Position numbers and translations under genes: made by a program. Of a stretch of 47,741 nt of DNA, positions 23,856 through 33,821 are shown piece by piece (position 1 is the first letter of the stretch; the number at the start of each line of letters is the position of its first letter). The stretch comes from Candidatus Thermoflexus tengchongensis (GTDB lineage: Bacteria > Chloroflexota > Anaerolineae > Thermoflexales > Thermoflexaceae), in assembly GCA_016842085.1 (NCBI GenBank), contig JAEVEX010000058.1, forward strand, positions 1 through 47,741, given 5' to 3'. The notes beneath the pieces are model-generated. The model was given only the letters and a program-made list of their open reading frames with translations, had not been told where the DNA came from and did not search any database.

Positions 23856-24001
23856 AAAAAGCCCCTGGCCCATCTCGGCGTGGCTCCATCGGGCATCCCC
23901 AGATTCCAGGGAACAGCCGGCTGCGCAAGGGAGGAGCTCGCCGCTGGTCAACGCCAGGGGTCCACCGCGGCAAGCCCACCTGTGATACGATTAATCCGCG
24001 C

Positions 24002-24028
24002 AGGACCTGGCCCCTCCGGGCCGGTCCT
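24002..24028. terminator. Hairpin between the Rhs array and the MBL-fold gene
   Basis: AGGACC at 24002-24007 plus GGCCC at 24009-24013 pair with GGGCC at 24018-24022 plus GGTCCT at 24023-24028. This gives an 11-bp stem with one bulged T and a 4-nt loop. No T-tract follows. Its position after the last array element and before a new gene suggests a terminator or a leader structure. It lies only 35 nt before the next ATG. Confidence 0.4.
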
Positions 24029-24062
24029 GCTGAAACCCATCCTGTCACGAGGCGCTGGAGCG

Positions 24063-24719
24063 ATGGAGATCACATGGTTTGGCCTGAGTTGCTTTCGTAT
24101 CCGCAGCCGGACCGCGACGATTGTGACGGACCCGTATGACAAAAGCGTGGGGCTCAACCTGCCCCGCCTGAAAGCGGATATCGTCACCGTCAGCCACGAC
24201 GCCCCGGGCCATAACGCCGTCCGCTCGGTGAAGGGCGAGCCGCACGTTCTCAGCGGGCCCGGGGAATACGAAATCGGCGGCGTGTTCATCACCGGCCTCG
24301 ATATCCGGCCGGAGAACCGCCGCAAGCGGGATCGCGAGCGGCGCAATACGATCTTCCTCTTCGAGCTGGAAGATCTGCGGGTCTGCCACCTGGGAGACCT
24401 CCAGCATGTGCCCTCCCAGGCCGAGGTGGAGGAGGCTCTGGGGGAGGTGGATGTATTGCTCATCCCGGTCGGCGGTGGGGAGGCGCTGAACGCCGCCCAG
24501 GCCGCTGAGGTCGTCAGCCTCCTCGAACCCCGCATCGTGATCCCTATGCACTACCGGGTGCCCGGGTTGACCCTCAAACTGGATCCGGTCCAGAAGTTCC
24601 TGAAGGAAATGGGCAGCGAGAAAGCACCCGCCCTCGATGTCCTGAAGATCTCGCGGGGGGACCTGCCGGAGGAAACCCAGGTGATCGTCCTCAACCTCCA
24701 GGCTCAGGAGGAAGGATGA
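24063..24719 (+). CDS. MBL-fold metal-dependent hydrolase
   Basis: A 218-aa protein of the compact metallo-beta-lactamase superfamily type. It starts [15 protein letters not shown]. Metal-ligand positions visible are His45, Asp46 and His50 in VSHDAPGHN, then HLGDLQH and the late PMHYRVPG. The second ligand motif departs from the classical HxHxDH. This group includes UPF0173/UlaG-like proteins of mostly unknown substrate. I chose the ATG at 24063 because the family begins here, although the frame is open back into the Rhs scar; the RBS is weak (GGAG, 2 nt away). It overlaps the TPR lipoprotein gene by 4 bp. Confidence 0.85.
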   Translation: MEITWFGLSCFRIRSRTATIVTDPYDKSVGLNLPRLKADIVTVSHDAPGHNAVRSVKGEPHVLSGPGEYEIGGVFITGLDIRPENRRKRDRERRNTIFLFELEDLRVCHLGDLQHVPSQAEVEEALGEVDVLLIPVGGGEALNAAQAAEVVSLLEPRIVIPMHYRVPGLTLKLDPVQKFLKEMGSEKAPALDVLKISRGDLPEETQVIVLNLQAQEEG

Positions 24720-25483
24720 GGCAAGGGCTTCTCCTCGCCCTGGTCCTGGCATGGATGGGGTTCAGCTCCGCCTGTCGCCCCACGCCGACTCCCCCACCAA
24801 CCCCTACCCTGGAGCCCCGGCTGCTCCAGGCCCGGGAGGCGCTGCAGCGGGGCGATGGCATCGCCGCCATCGCCGCGCTGGAGCCCTTCGTCCGGGAACA
24901 TCCCGAGGCCCTCGACGCCCGGGTCTGGCTGGGGGACGCGTATGCGATGGCCGGCCGGATGGCGGAGGCCGAGCAGGCCTATCGGGAGGTCCTGCGGCAG
25001 GTCCCGGAACACGCCTCCGCCCGCCTGGGCCTGGGGACGGTGTTGTATCAAAGCGGTCGCCTGAGCGAGGCGATGGCCGAAGCCCAGCGAGTTCTGGCCA
25101 GGCATCCTCAGGAAGCACGGGCTCATTATCTGCTGGGCGCAGCCCTCCTCCAGCAGAATCGAATCCCGCAAGCCCGACAGGCCTTCGAGCAGGCCCTCCA
25201 GCTCCGATCCGATTTCCCGGAAGCCTACGTCGGACGTGGGGCGGCCCGCCTGCTCGAGGGGGATTTCGCCGGCGCCGAGGCGGACCTCCGACGGGCGCTG
25301 GCTTTGCGCCCCGGGATGCCGGAGGCTCACTACTGGCTCGGCCGGCTGCTCGCCCAGCAGGGTCAGGTGGACGAGGCTCAGCAGCATCTGCGCGCCTTCC
25401 TGGAGGGTCCCGCTCCTTCCCCGTTCCGGGAGGAGGCGGAGGCCCTCCTCCAGCTGCTTCAGGGTGCCTCCCCCGCCCGTTGA
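24716..25483 (+). CDS. TPR-repeat lipoprotein
   Basis: A 255-aa protein with a signal sequence and lipobox FSSAC, lipid Cys at residue 20. A short Pro/Thr spacer ([13 protein letters not shown]) follows, then about five TPR units (for example [40 protein letters not shown] and [20 protein letters not shown]). It is probably a surface or periplasm-facing scaffold for protein contacts. The ATG overlaps the stop of the MBL gene (ATGA), with AGGAGGAAGG just upstream. It converges with hemH, leaving only 10 bp, where GAGCG-GG-CGCTC forms a small palindrome. Confidence 0.82.
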   Translation: MRQGLLLALVLAWMGFSSACRPTPTPPPTPTLEPRLLQAREALQRGDGIAAIAALEPFVREHPEALDARVWLGDAYAMAGRMAEAEQAYREVLRQVPEHASARLGLGTVLYQSGRLSEAMAEAQRVLARHPQEARAHYLLGAALLQQNRIPQARQAFEQALQLRSDFPEAYVGRGAARLLEGDFAGAEADLRRALALRPGMPEAHYWLGRLLAQQGQVDEAQQHLRAFLEGPAPSPFREEAEALLQLLQGASPAR

Positions 25484-25493
25484 GAGCGGGCGC

Positions 25494-26417
25494 TCACCCG
25501 CCGGCGACGGCCTCGATGACCAGCGCGGCCAGACACTCGATGAGGAGGGGATCGTCGTTCAGGGAGCGGGTGCGCCGGAAGGTCAGCCCCCACCCTTGCG
25601 CCGCCTCCCGGGCTTCCACGTCCAGGTCGTAAAGGATCTCCAGGTGGTCGGCCACAAAGCCAATGGGGCAGATCACGATGTGGCGTGCTTCCCTTTCCTG
25701 CGCGATCGCCTCCAGGACTTCGAGGAGATCCGGCCCCAACCACGGCTCGCCCGTCGCACTGACGCTCTGATAGGCGAAGCGCCAGCGCTTCCATCCCAGC
25801 ATCCGCGCCACCCGCCGCGCGGAATCCAGCAATTCCACCTCATAGGGATCCCCCTCCTCCCGTAACCGGGCGGGCAGGCTGTGAGCCGTGAAGATCACGA
25901 GGGTCTCCCCTTCGGGAAGATCCTCCAGCGCTTCCCTCAGGCGTTCCGCCATGGCCATGATGAAGAGAGGATGAGCGCCCCAGCCTCCGATCTCCACCAC
26001 GGGGATCGTTGCGCCGTGAGCGACGAGCGCGCGCCGGACGGCAGCGTGGTAGGCGCCTACGCTCATCCGGGAGAAATGCGGGGCCAGGGCCAGGGCGATC
26101 AGGTGGTCCACGCCCTCCGCGAGCAACCCGGCGACCGCTTCCTCAATGAAGGGGGGCGCATGCCGCATCCCCACCCGAACACAAAAGGAATGCCCGAGGG
26201 AGAGCTGGGCCAGACGAGCCTCCAGCGCCTGGCCCTGCCGCATGGTGATCTCCAGCAACGGGGAACGCCCGCCGATGCGGCGGTAGCGCTCCCGCAGCGC
26301 TTCCACCTGCTCGGGAGAAGGCGGACGTCCCCCCCGGATATGGGTGTAGTAGGCCTCCACTTCCTCCAGCGAGCGCGGCGTCCCATAAGCCATCAGCAAT
26401 ACCCCGATGCGTGCCAT
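25494..26417 (-). CDS. hemH: Ferrochelatase (probably coproporphyrin III ferrochelatase)
   Basis: A 307-aa protein starting MARIGVLLMAYGTPRSLEEV, the classic ferrochelatase N-terminus. The catalytic His is at 179 in TAHSLP. FAYQSVSATGEPWLGPDL near 214-231 and the CPIGFVADHLEILYDLD segment are diagnostic. It inserts iron into the porphyrin ring. Because the operon also encodes HemQ, I expect coproporphyrin III as substrate (CpfC), though sequence alone does not settle this. The length matches the short soluble bacterial form without a C-terminal extension. It is the last gene of the haem operon. Confidence 0.93.
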   Translation of the reverse strand: MARIGVLLMAYGTPRSLEEVEAYYTHIRGGRPPSPEQVEALRERYRRIGGRSPLLEITMRQGQALEARLAQLSLGHSFCVRVGMRHAPPFIEEAVAGLLAEGVDHLIALALAPHFSRMSVGAYHAAVRRALVAHGATIPVVEIGGWGAHPLFIMAMAERLREALEDLPEGETLVIFTAHSLPARLREEGDPYEVELLDSARRVARMLGWKRWRFAYQSVSATGEPWLGPDLLEVLEAIAQEREARHIVICPIGFVADHLEILYDLDVEAREAAQGWGLTFRRTRSLNDDPLLIECLAALVIEAVAGG

Positions 26418-26455
26418 GTCCAGACCCCCACCAGATGATTGCTTTCACCGGGCGG

Positions 26456-27883
26456 TCAGGCCTCCCCACAGGCCGCTGCCGGTGGATCCCAGCGGCCGGT
26501 CTTCGAAGCGGAGAGCAGCTTCGTCGCTGTTTCCCGCGCCTGTCGGATCAGATCCGGGATCCCGACCCCTCGATATGAGGCTCCCGTCAGCAGGAGACCG
26601 GGGAACGCCCGGAGCGCTCCCTCGATCGCCCGAAGGCGTTCCAGATGCCCGACCGTATACTGGGGCATCCCCTGCGGCCAGCGGTGCACCCATGTCCGCA
26701 CCGGATCCCCGCGCAGGCCCAGCAGGGGCCGCAGGGCCTCCACGCTCCGCCGGATCAGAACGGGATCCTCCGCTTCCATCGCCCCCGAATCCCCCGCCCA
26801 TCCCAGAAAGGCCCGCAGCAACACGAACCCCTCCGGCGCCCGACCTGGCCATTTGGAGGAGGTCCAGGTGCAGCCGGTCAGCGGGAAAGGCTCCTTCCGC
26901 GGCACCAGGAACCCGCTCCCCTGCAGGGGATGGGCGACCTGATCCCGGCGGAACGCCAGGGTCACCACCGCCGTGGAGGCGAACGGGATCTCCTGGAGCC
27001 GCGCCGCCGCCGCCGGGGCGAACGCGGCGATCAAGCGGGCGGCCTCCATGGCCGGAACGGCCAGCACCACCCCATCGGCCTCCAGGGTTTCCCCATCCTC
27101 CAGCGCCACCCGGTATCGGACCGCATCCCCCTCGCGGGTCGGAACCAGCGCGAGGACGGCGCGATCGAGCAGGACGCGGGTCTGTCGCAACGAGGCGGCC
27201 AGTCGATCCGTCAGGGCGCCCATGCCGGACCGCAGGGAGACAAACAGGGGTTCAGGGGATCCGGAGGGACGCGCGCTTCCCAACCCGCGCGTGAGGCTTC
27301 CAAACCGCCGCTCCATGGCGAGGAGGTGAGGGTAGAGCGCCTGCGTGCTCAGGCGCTCCGGGTCCCCCGCGTGGATGCCCGCGGTTAACGGCTCCGCGAT
27401 GCCTTCGGCGAAGGCGCGGCCGAACCGGCGTCGGAGGAAGGCCGCCAGGGGCTCATCGCCATCATCCCGGCGCGGCGGGATCCACGGCTCCAGGAGCGCC
27501 CGGAGCCGCCCCCACCACGCCAGGCCGCGTGCCTGAAGCACAGCTCGGGGATCCGGGCGCAGGGCGAGGAGCGCCGGGGGGATCGGAACGAGCTGGCCCC
27601 GATGAAGCCGGTATACCGTGTGGGATCGGGGCGTGATAACTTCTTCCTCCAGCCCCAGCTCTCGAAGCAACGCCATCCCCTCCGCCTTCGCCCTCAGGAT
27701 GGCATCCGGCCCTCCTTCCACCACAAACCCATCCTCGTGCACCGTGAGGATCTTCCCGCCCAGCCGGGGCGTTCGCTCGATCAGGAAGAGCTCGCCGTGC
27801 CATCGCCCCTCCACAATGGCGCGCTCCAGGAAACAGGCCACGCTCAGCCCCGTGATCCCTCCACCGACGATCACCACCCGCAT
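26456..27883 (-). CDS. hemG: Coproporphyrinogen/protoporphyrinogen oxidase, FAD-dependent
   Basis: A 475-aa flavoprotein of the HemY/PPOX type (also named cgoX). The FAD dinucleotide motif is at the N-terminus (VVIVGGGITGLSVACFLE) and the second signature is IERTPRLGGKILT. The C-terminal part has a family-like FAD contact near GLLLTGASYRGVGIPDLI. It removes six electrons from the porphyrinogen. With HemQ present, coproporphyrinogen III is the likely substrate. The ATG at 27883 has GGAGG upstream and starts exactly at the FAD motif; an in-frame extension to 28075 would overlap hemE and has no family similarity. It lies 17 bp after hemE and 38 bp before hemH. Confidence 0.9.
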   Translation of the reverse strand: MRVVIVGGGITGLSVACFLERAIVEGRWHGELFLIERTPRLGGKILTVHEDGFVVEGGPDAILRAKAEGMALLRELGLEEEVITPRSHTVYRLHRGQLVPIPPALLALRPDPRAVLQARGLAWWGRLRALLEPWIPPRRDDGDEPLAAFLRRRFGRAFAEGIAEPLTAGIHAGDPERLSTQALYPHLLAMERRFGSLTRGLGSARPSGSPEPLFVSLRSGMGALTDRLAASLRQTRVLLDRAVLALVPTREGDAVRYRVALEDGETLEADGVVLAVPAMEAARLIAAFAPAAAARLQEIPFASTAVVTLAFRRDQVAHPLQGSGFLVPRKEPFPLTGCTWTSSKWPGRAPEGFVLLRAFLGWAGDSGAMEAEDPVLIRRSVEALRPLLGLRGDPVRTWVHRWPQGMPQYTVGHLERLRAIEGALRAFPGLLLTGASYRGVGIPDLIRQARETATKLLSASKTGRWDPPAAACGEA

Positions 27884-27899
27884 CGTGGGGCCTCCCGAT

Positions 27900-28949
27900 T
27901 CATCCCCGCCCTTCCACGGGCGGGTCCAGACGATAGGTGTGTATCCAATCGACCAGGCGGGCCACCGTGTCCGGCGGCGTCTCCGGCAGCAGCCCGTGGC
28001 CCGTGTTGAAGATGTGGCCCGGCCGGCCGCCGGCCTGTCGCAGGATCCGCTCCGCGTGGGCCGCCACCACCTCAAAGGGCGTCAGCAACACCGCCGGGTC
28101 CAGGTTCCCCTGGACCGCTACCCGATAGCCCAGACGTGCCCACGCCTGATCCAGCGGCACCCGCCAGTCCAGCCCGATCACCGTTCCCCCTGTCTCCGCC
28201 AGATCCTCCAGGAGCGCCGCCGTTCCGGTCCCGAACAGGATCACCGGGATCCCTGTCAGGCACACGGATTCCATCAGGCGCTGCAAATAGGGGTGGACGA
28301 ACATCCGGTAATCCAGCGGGTTGAGCGTCCCGATCCAGCTCTCGAAGATCTGCAGAGCGTGGACCCCTGCGGCGGCCTGAGCGCGGGCGTAGCGGCTCAG
28401 GCTTTCCGTCAGCAGCGCCATCAGCGCGTGCCAGGCTCGCGGTTCCTGGAACATCAGCGCCCGAACCCGACTGAAATCCCGGGAGGCTCGACCTTCCACC
28501 AGGTAGCAGGCCATCGTGAAGGGCCCGCCGATAAAGCCGATCAGGGGCACCCGGAGCTCAGCCCGCAGCAGACGGATCGTCTCCAGCACGAACGGGAGAT
28601 CGGCTTCCGGCTCCAGGACCCGCAGCCGGGCGATATCGGCCGTGCGCCGGATGGGGGCTTCAATCACCGGGCCAGTCCCCTCTTCCAGCGTTAGGGGCAC
28701 CCCCATCCCCAGGAAGGGGAGGCTGAGATCCGAGAACAGGATGGCCGCGTCGACTTCGAAGCGCCGGAGCGGCATGCAGGTGATCTCCGCTGCCAGTTCC
28801 GGCTGCCGGCAGAGCTCCAGGAACCCATAACGCTTCCGCAGGGTCCGGTATTCCGGGAGATAGCGGCCGGCCTGACGCATGAACCAGACCGGCGTGGCGT
28901 CCACGGGCTCGCGGCGGCAGGCCCGCAGGAACCGATCGTTAAAGGCCAC
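27900..28949 (-). CDS. hemE: Uroporphyrinogen decarboxylase
   Basis: A 349-aa enzyme that converts uroporphyrinogen III to coproporphyrinogen III. Signature 1 is [13 protein letters not shown] at residues 23-35. [38 protein letters not shown] and the late [15 protein letters not shown] are further family marks. The start is GTG at 28949, preceded by GGAGGT, and gives [20 protein letters not shown], which matches normal HemE N-termini. A longer in-frame ATG at 29243 would read through hemL. The GTG overlaps the hemL stop by 11 bp, implying translational coupling. Confidence 0.94.
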   Translation of the reverse strand: MAFNDRFLRACRREPVDATPVWFMRQAGRYLPEYRTLRKRYGFLELCRQPELAAEITCMPLRRFEVDAAILFSDLSLPFLGMGVPLTLEEGTGPVIEAPIRRTADIARLRVLEPEADLPFVLETIRLLRAELRVPLIGFIGGPFTMACYLVEGRASRDFSRVRALMFQEPRAWHALMALLTESLSRYARAQAAAGVHALQIFESWIGTLNPLDYRMFVHPYLQRLMESVCLTGIPVILFGTGTAALLEDLAETGGTVIGLDWRVPLDQAWARLGYRVAVQGNLDPAVLLTPFEVVAAHAERILRQAGGRPGHIFNTGHGLLPETPPDTVARLVDWIHTYRLDPPVEGRG

Positions 28950-30231
28950 GGGCCACCTCCCGGAACGCCGCCCGGGCGGCCCGCAGGGTGCGCTCGATGT
29001 GGGCTCCGGTGTGGGCGGCGGAGACGAACCATGCCTCCAGTGGGGAAGGGGGGAGATAAACGCCACGCTCCAGCATGGCGTGGAAGAACCGGGCGTAGCG
29101 CGCGCGATCGGTGGAGGCGGCCGTGGCGTAATCCACCACCGGGCGCTCGGTGAAAAACACGCTGAGCATGGACCCGACCCGGTGAATCTGAACCGGCACG
29201 CCCGCCTGTTCGGCCGCCTCCCGCAGGCCCTCCGCCAGGGCAACCGATCGCTCCTCCAGCTGCCGGTAGAGCACAGGGGTCAGTTGCTCCAGGGTGACCC
29301 GCCCGGCGATCATCGAAAGGGGGTTGCCGGCGAGCGTGCCCGCCTGATAGACCGGCCCGGCCGGCGCCACCTGATCCATCAGATCCGCCCGCCCTCCATA
29401 TGCCCCGACTGGAAGCCCGCCGCCGATGATCTTCCCCAGACAGGTCAGATCCGGTTCCACCCCGTAAAGGGTCTGAGCGCCTCCCCACGCCACCCGGAAG
29501 CCGGTGATGACCTCATCGAAGATCAGCAGCGCCCCATAGCGGCGCGTGAGCGCCCGCAAGCCTTCCAGGAAGCCCGGCTTCGGCGGCACCACGCCCATGT
29601 TCCCGGCCACCGGCTCCACGATCACCGCCGCGATCTGATCGGGGAACCGCTCGAAGAGAGCGGCGACGGCGTCCAGGTCGTTATAGGGCGCCACCAGGGT
29701 GTCCCGAACCCAGGCCTCGGGAACCCCTGCGCTGTCCGGGAGCCCGAACGTCGCCAGGCCCGAGCCGGCCCGGGCGAGGAGGAAATCGGCATGGCCGTGG
29801 TAGGCTCCTTCGAACTTGATGATTTTCGAGCGGCCGGTGGCCGCCCGGGCCACCCGCAGGGCACTCATCGTCGCCTCGGTCCCCGAATTCACAAATCGAA
29901 TTTTTTGAATGGAAGGGAACGCCTCCTGGATCCGCAGGGCCAGCTCGAGCTCGGCCTCTGTGGGCGCGCCGTAGCTGGTGCCCCGGCGGATCGCCTCCCG
30001 CAGGGCGCGGACCACCGCCGGGTGAGCGTGGCCCAGGATCAGCGCGCCCCATGAGCCCACGTAGTCGATGTAGCGGTTGCCGTCCACATCCTCCAGGATG
30101 GCGCCACGCCCACGGGCGATGAAGCGGGGCGTGCCGCCCACCGCCCCGAAGGCCCGCACCGGGCTGGAGACCCCGCCGGGCATCCGCATCCGGGCCATGG
30201 CGTAAAGCTGCTCGGAGCGCTCGGTGCGCAT
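28939..30231 (-). CDS. hemL: Glutamate-1-semialdehyde 2,1-aminomutase
   Basis: A 430-aa PLP enzyme that converts glutamate-1-semialdehyde to 5-aminolaevulinate, second step of the C5 route. The PLP lysine is Lys267 in [37 protein letters not shown] (113-130), EGAYHGHAD and FDEVITGFR are family signatures. The ATG at 30231 has AGGAGG 5 nt upstream and gives [14 protein letters not shown]; a longer frame to 30300 lacks support. It overlaps hemE and follows the radical SAM gene by 10 bp. Confidence 0.95.
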   Translation of the reverse strand: MRTERSEQLYAMARMRMPGGVSSPVRAFGAVGGTPRFIARGRGAILEDVDGNRYIDYVGSWGALILGHAHPAVVRALREAIRRGTSYGAPTEAELELALRIQEAFPSIQKIRFVNSGTEATMSALRVARAATGRSKIIKFEGAYHGHADFLLARAGSGLATFGLPDSAGVPEAWVRDTLVAPYNDLDAVAALFERFPDQIAAVIVEPVAGNMGVVPPKPGFLEGLRALTRRYGALLIFDEVITGFRVAWGGAQTLYGVEPDLTCLGKIIGGGLPVGAYGGRADLMDQVAPAGPVYQAGTLAGNPLSMIAGRVTLEQLTPVLYRQLEERSVALAEGLREAAEQAGVPVQIHRVGSMLSVFFTERPVVDYATAASTDRARYARFFHAMLERGVYLPPSPLEAWFVSAAHTGAHIERTLRAARAAFREVARGL

Positions 30232-30241
30232 CGCCGCCTCC

Positions 30242-31270
30242 TCAGGCCGGAAGATACGGGCACAGGGGATCGCTCTCCAGGGGATCTCCCATGTGCGCAT
30301 ACGCGCGGGCCCGGGATCCGCCGCAGATGGCCCGGAAGGGACAGCGCCCGCACTTCCCCTTCAGCGCGTCCGGATCCCGCAGGGCGCGGAACAGGGGATG
30401 CTCCCGGTAGATCGCCACCGGATCCTCCCGGCGCACGTCCCCCACGGGGATCGGCAGGAAGCCGGAAGGGTAGATCTCCCCGACGTAGGAGATGAACATC
30501 ACCCCGTTGCCGTCCCGAACCCCGAACCCGCGGCGCGCAGCAGGGGGGAGGTGCCCGCCCGCCCGCTCCACCAGAACCCGCCGGTAGTGATGGGCCTCGG
30601 TGGTCTTGATCTCGAAGGGCACCTGGGGGGCCAGATCGATCAGCCAGTGCATCAGCCGCTCGCTCTCCTCCGGAGAGATCTCGCGGAGGAGCCGGCCGCG
30701 GCCGGTGGGGATCAGGAAAAAGAGGCTCCAGCGGCGGGCCCCCAGGGCGGCCACCCGTTCGGCGATCGCCGGTAAATCGGGCCGGGTTTCCGCACAGACC
30801 AGGGTGTTGATCTGGAGGGGAAGGCCGGCGGCGACCGCCCACTGAGCGGCCCGCACGGTCTGGGCGAAGCTCCCCAGCACCCCGCGCAGGGCGTCGTGGC
30901 GCTCCGCCGTGGATCCATCCAGGCTCAGGGCCATCATCCAGATCCCGGCCTCCTTCAGGCGAGCGACCACCGCCTCGGTGAGGGCATAGGTGCCGCTGGG
31001 GGTGAGCGCCACCGGAAAGCCCAGACGCCGGGCCTCCGCAATGAGATCGAACAGATCCGGGCGCTTCAGGGGATCCCCGCCGGTGAGCACCAGATGGGGG
31101 AGGGGATCCCCAAAGGCGGTCAGACGGCCCAGCAGCGCGAGGCCCTCCGCGGTGGAAAGCTCCCGCGGATCCCGCCAGGGGATCGCCTCCGCGCGGCAGT
31201 GCCGGCAGGCCAGATCGCACGCGCGAGTCAATTCCCAGTAGATCAGCAGGGGACGTTCCGTGTAGCGCAT
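30242..31270 (-). CDS. Radical SAM/SPASM protein of the haem cluster (AhbD-like)
   Basis: A 342-aa radical SAM enzyme. The 4Fe-4S cluster cysteines are Cys18, 22 and 25 in [23 protein letters not shown]-binding VLTGGDPL follows. The C-terminal SPASM region has [13 protein letters not shown] and [10 protein letters not shown] for auxiliary clusters. Its closest kin are AhbC/AhbD-like haem proteins and the TIGR04053 family commonly seen beside haem genes. Its exact role here is not clear: HemQ already supplies the last decarboxylation, so it may be an alternative decarboxylase, an anaerobic bypass, or a haem-modifying enzyme. It sits between hemQ and hemL, 12 bp from hemQ. Confidence 0.85.
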   Translation of the reverse strand: MRYTERPLLIYWELTRACDLACRHCRAEAIPWRDPRELSTAEGLALLGRLTAFGDPLPHLVLTGGDPLKRPDLFDLIAEARRLGFPVALTPSGTYALTEAVVARLKEAGIWMMALSLDGSTAERHDALRGVLGSFAQTVRAAQWAVAAGLPLQINTLVCAETRPDLPAIAERVAALGARRWSLFFLIPTGRGRLLREISPEESERLMHWLIDLAPQVPFEIKTTEAHHYRRVLVERAGGHLPPAARRGFGVRDGNGVMFISYVGEIYPSGFLPIPVGDVRREDPVAIYREHPLFRALRDPDALKGKCGRCPFRAICGGSRARAYAHMGDPLESDPLCPYLPA

Positions 31271-31282
31271 CGGGGCCTTCCC

Positions 31283-31963
31283 TCATCCCAGCAGATCCAG
31301 GACCGCCTCCGGGGGCCGGTGAAGGGCGGTGAAGATCGGGGTGTCCCGCAGGGTGTATTGACGGGCCTCCGTGCTCCGCAGGGCCTGGACCAGATCGGAG
31401 AACAGGACCAGGTCCTCCGTCTCATAGACCACCACGAACTCCTGATCCTGGAGGCCGAAGGCGTAAAGCAGCCACTGGCGGATCGCCGGATATTGCTTCC
31501 CCACCCGGATGTGCTCGTTCATCATCCCCTGGCGGGCGTCCTTGCTCATCCGATACCAGTCCGCTGTCTTCACGAAGGGATAAACGATCAGATAGGGCTT
31601 GCGGTCCCCATCGAAGGGATCGATCTCCTGGGGGGAGCGCCCGGCGGCGTAGATAGAGGGGCGGGTGAAGCCCCAGAGGGCGAGGACGGGCTGGAAGAGG
31701 GTCCGGCAATCGTTGACGGCCCGGGCGAACCGTTCAAAGAAGCGGGCCGGGAGGTCCGTCGTCTCCACCGGATCCGCGCTCCAGACCAGCAGATCGGCCT
31801 CCACACGGCTGGGGAAGACCTGATACAGTTCCACGCGCGCGGCGACGCCCTGAAGCCGTTCCCACCAGGCAGAAGCCTGAGCCCGGCGCTGAGCCGCCGG
31901 CAGCGCCCAGAAGGAATCGCTCAGCCGGAAGAAGGCGAAATGCCCGAGGACCGTTTTCTCCAT
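31283..31963 (-). CDS. hemQ: Coproheme decarboxylase (HemQ, chlorite-dismutase family)
   Basis: A 226-aa protein of the chlorite dismutase-like fold. The catalytic Tyr segment is RKPYLIVYPFVKTADWY (121-137). The probable proximal haem ligand is His151 in MNEHIRVGKQYP, followed by the late QEFVVVYETED strand. HemQ uses peroxide to remove two propionate carboxyls from coproheme, giving haem b. This marks the coproporphyrin-dependent branch, though an in vivo chlorite or other role is possible for distant members. The start is supported by GGAGGGA 4 nt upstream. It follows hemB after 57 bp that hold a small palindrome. Confidence 0.9.
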   Translation of the reverse strand: MEKTVLGHFAFFRLSDSFWALPAAQRRAQASAWWERLQGVAARVELYQVFPSRVEADLLVWSADPVETTDLPARFFERFARAVNDCRTLFQPVLALWGFTRPSIYAAGRSPQEIDPFDGDRKPYLIVYPFVKTADWYRMSKDARQGMMNEHIRVGKQYPAIRQWLLYAFGLQDQEFVVVYETEDLVLFSDLVQALRSTEARQYTLRDTPIFTALHRPPEAVLDLLG

Positions 31964-31997
31964 CGCGTCCCTCCGGATGGGAGGATATAGGGGAAAC

Positions 31998-32022
31998 AGG
32001 GGCGCAGCGGCGCCATGCCCCT
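31998..32022. repeat. Palindrome between hemB and hemQ
   Basis: AGGGGC at 31998-32003 and GCCCCT at 32017-32022 are inverted copies. Inside them GGCGCC can pair in an alternative fold. The element begins at the hemB stop codon. It could be a weak intra-operon terminator, an RNA-stabilising hairpin, or a copy of an interspersed palindrome; only one copy was noticed in the window. Confidence 0.35.
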
Positions 32023-33019
32023 ACTCGCGCAATCGGCGGGCGGCCTCCCGGGCGAAATAGGTGATGATGAGATCGGCCCCCGCCCGTTTGATGGCGGTGA
32101 GGATCTCCATCATGGCCCGCTCCTCGTCCAGCCAGCCCATCTGGGCCGCCGCCTTCACCATGCTGTATTCCCCGCTCACGTTGTAGGCCGCGAGGGGGTG
32201 ATCGAAGCGCTCCCGGGCCCGGCGGATCACGTCCAGATAGGCCAGGGCCGGCTTGACCATCACGATGTCCGCCCCCTGGGCGATATCCCGCTCGATCTCC
32301 CGCAGGGCCTCCCGCGCGTTCGGAGGGTCCATCTGGTAGCTCCGGCGATCGCCAAAGCGCGGGGCGGAGTCCGCCGCCTCCCGGAACGGCCCATAGAAGG
32401 CGGAGGCGAACTTCGCGGAGTAGGCCATGATCCCCACATGGGGGAAGCCCGCCTCATCGAGCGCTTCCCGGATCGCCCGGACCTGGCCGTCCATCATCGC
32501 GCTCGGGGCCACCAGATCCGCCCCGGCGGCCGCATGGGCCAGCGCCATCCGGGCCAGAAGGGCCAGCGTGGCGTCGTTGTCCACCTCCCCGTCCCGCACC
32601 AGGCCACAGTGCCCGTGGTCGGTGTAAGCGCACACGCACACATCCGTGATCACCACGAGCTCGGGGGCAAGCGCCTTGATGCGGCGGATCGCCTGAGGAA
32701 CCACGCCGTTCTCATCGTAAGCCTCCCGGGCCTCGGGGTCCTTCCGCTCGGCCAGCCCGAAGAGCAGCACCGCCCGGATCCCCAGGCGGACGATCTCCTC
32801 GATCTCCGCCCCCAGGCGATCGACGGTGAAGCGGAACTGGCCCGGCATCGAAGGGATGGGTTCCTGGACGTTCCGCCCCGGCCGGATGAAGAGGGGGTAG
32901 ATGAAATCCGCTGGCGACAGCCGGGTCTCCCGGACCAGCGCCCGCAGCCCTTCCGTGCGCCGCAGGCGCCGCAATCGATCCATCGGCTCCACCGATGTTC
33001 GCACGGAGATCGAAACCAT
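32021..33019 (-). CDS. hemB: Delta-aminolaevulinic acid dehydratase (porphobilinogen synthase)
   Basis: A 332-aa enzyme that condenses two 5-aminolaevulinate molecules to porphobilinogen. The zinc-binding cysteines are Cys128, 130 and 138 in [14 protein letters not shown], so this is the zinc type. The two Schiff-base lysines are Lys203 in [15 protein letters not shown] and Lys256 in [19 protein letters not shown] lies upstream of the ATG at 33019. It lies 10 bp after the hemD stop. Confidence 0.95.
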   Translation of the reverse strand: MVSISVRTSVEPMDRLRRLRRTEGLRALVRETRLSPADFIYPLFIRPGRNVQEPIPSMPGQFRFTVDRLGAEIEEIVRLGIRAVLLFGLAERKDPEAREAYDENGVVPQAIRRIKALAPELVVITDVCVCAYTDHGHCGLVRDGEVDNDATLALLARMALAHAAAGADLVAPSAMMDGQVRAIREALDEAGFPHVGIMAYSAKFASAFYGPFREAADSAPRFGDRRSYQMDPPNAREALREIERDIAQGADIVMVKPALAYLDVIRRARERFDHPLAAYNVSGEYSMVKAAAQMGWLDEERAMMEILTAIKRAGADLIITYFAREAARRLRE

Positions 33020-33029
33020 ATGCAGCCTC

Positions 33030-33821
33030 CTACGCCAGAGGATCCGAAAGATGGCCTGCCCAGCTCTCCACCAGGGCCTGGATGAGACCCTCCCGCGTAT
33101 GCTCCCGGGCCACCGCCGCGATCGGGAAGCCCAGGGCCCTGGCTTCCGCCGCGGTGACCGGCCCGATGCACACGGCGGGCAGATCCGCGGGCCGGAGGGG
33201 TTCCGGTAGACGTTCCAGGAGCTCGGCCAGGGCGCGGGCCGTCGAAGGGCTGGTGAAGGTCACCCGATGGGGCCGTGGGGTGAGGATCGCTCGCAGGGCC
33301 TCTGGATCCCCGCCCAGCGCCACCCGGTAAGCTGTCACTTCCACCACCTCTGCCCCACGGGCCCGCAGACGCTCCGCCAGTTCCCGGCGGGCGATGTCCG
33401 CACGAGGAAGCAGGATGCGACGCCCCTTCACCTCCTCCAGCCCATCGGCGATGGCCTCGGAAAGATAGACGGGGGGAAGGTAATTCACGGTCAGGCCGTA
33501 TTGCTGAAGGGCCCGGGCGGTCGCTGGACCGATCGCCCCCAGGCGAACCCGGGCCAGATCCCCCCGCGATCCGCCGGCGGCCTGAAGGGCTTCCATGAAG
33601 GCGTGAACCCCACTGGCGCTGGTGAAGAGGATCCAGTCGAACGCGGAGGCCTGCCGGGCTGCTTCCTCCAGCGGCCGGGGATCCTCGGGCGGCCGGATGT
33701 CGATGGTCGGGAACAGCAGGGGGATCGCCCCCAGTGCCTGAAGGCGCTCCGCCAGGTCCTCCCCCGCGCGGCGCGGACGGGTGATCAGCACGCGGCATCC
33801 GGCGAGCGGAAGTCGTTTCAT
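33030..33821 (-). CDS. hemD: Uroporphyrinogen-III synthase
   Basis: A 263-aa protein with the two-domain HemD pattern. It starts [20 protein letters not shown] and has the paired signatures [13 protein letters not shown] in domain 1 and [16 protein letters not shown] in domain 2, plus [14 protein letters not shown]. It cyclises hydroxymethylbilane with inversion of ring D. Sequence conservation in this family is low, so the call leans on both motifs and on gene order. The start codon overlaps the hemC stop (ATGA, 33818-33821). Confidence 0.9.
   Translation of the reverse strand: MKRLPLAGCRVLITRPRRAGEDLAERLQALGAIPLLFPTIDIRPPEDPRPLEEAARQASAFDWILFTSASGVHAFMEALQAAGGSRGDLARVRLGAIGPATARALQQYGLTVNYLPPVYLSEAIADGLEEVKGRRILLPRADIARRELAERLRARGAEVVEVTAYRVALGGDPEALRAILTPRPHRVTFTSPSTARALAELLERLPEPLRPADLPAVCIGPVTAAEARALGFPIAAVAREHTREGLIQALVESWAGHLSDPLA

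Noticed and set aside
12778-23860. CRISPR-like array because of the repeated core segments
   Set aside because: Repeats are hundreds of bases long, variably truncated and coding; spacers are whole genes, and no cas gene is present.
12270-23860. Integron or insertion-sequence array
   Set aside because: No integrase, transposase, attC-like folds or terminal inverted repeats were seen; the repeats encode the Rhs core itself.
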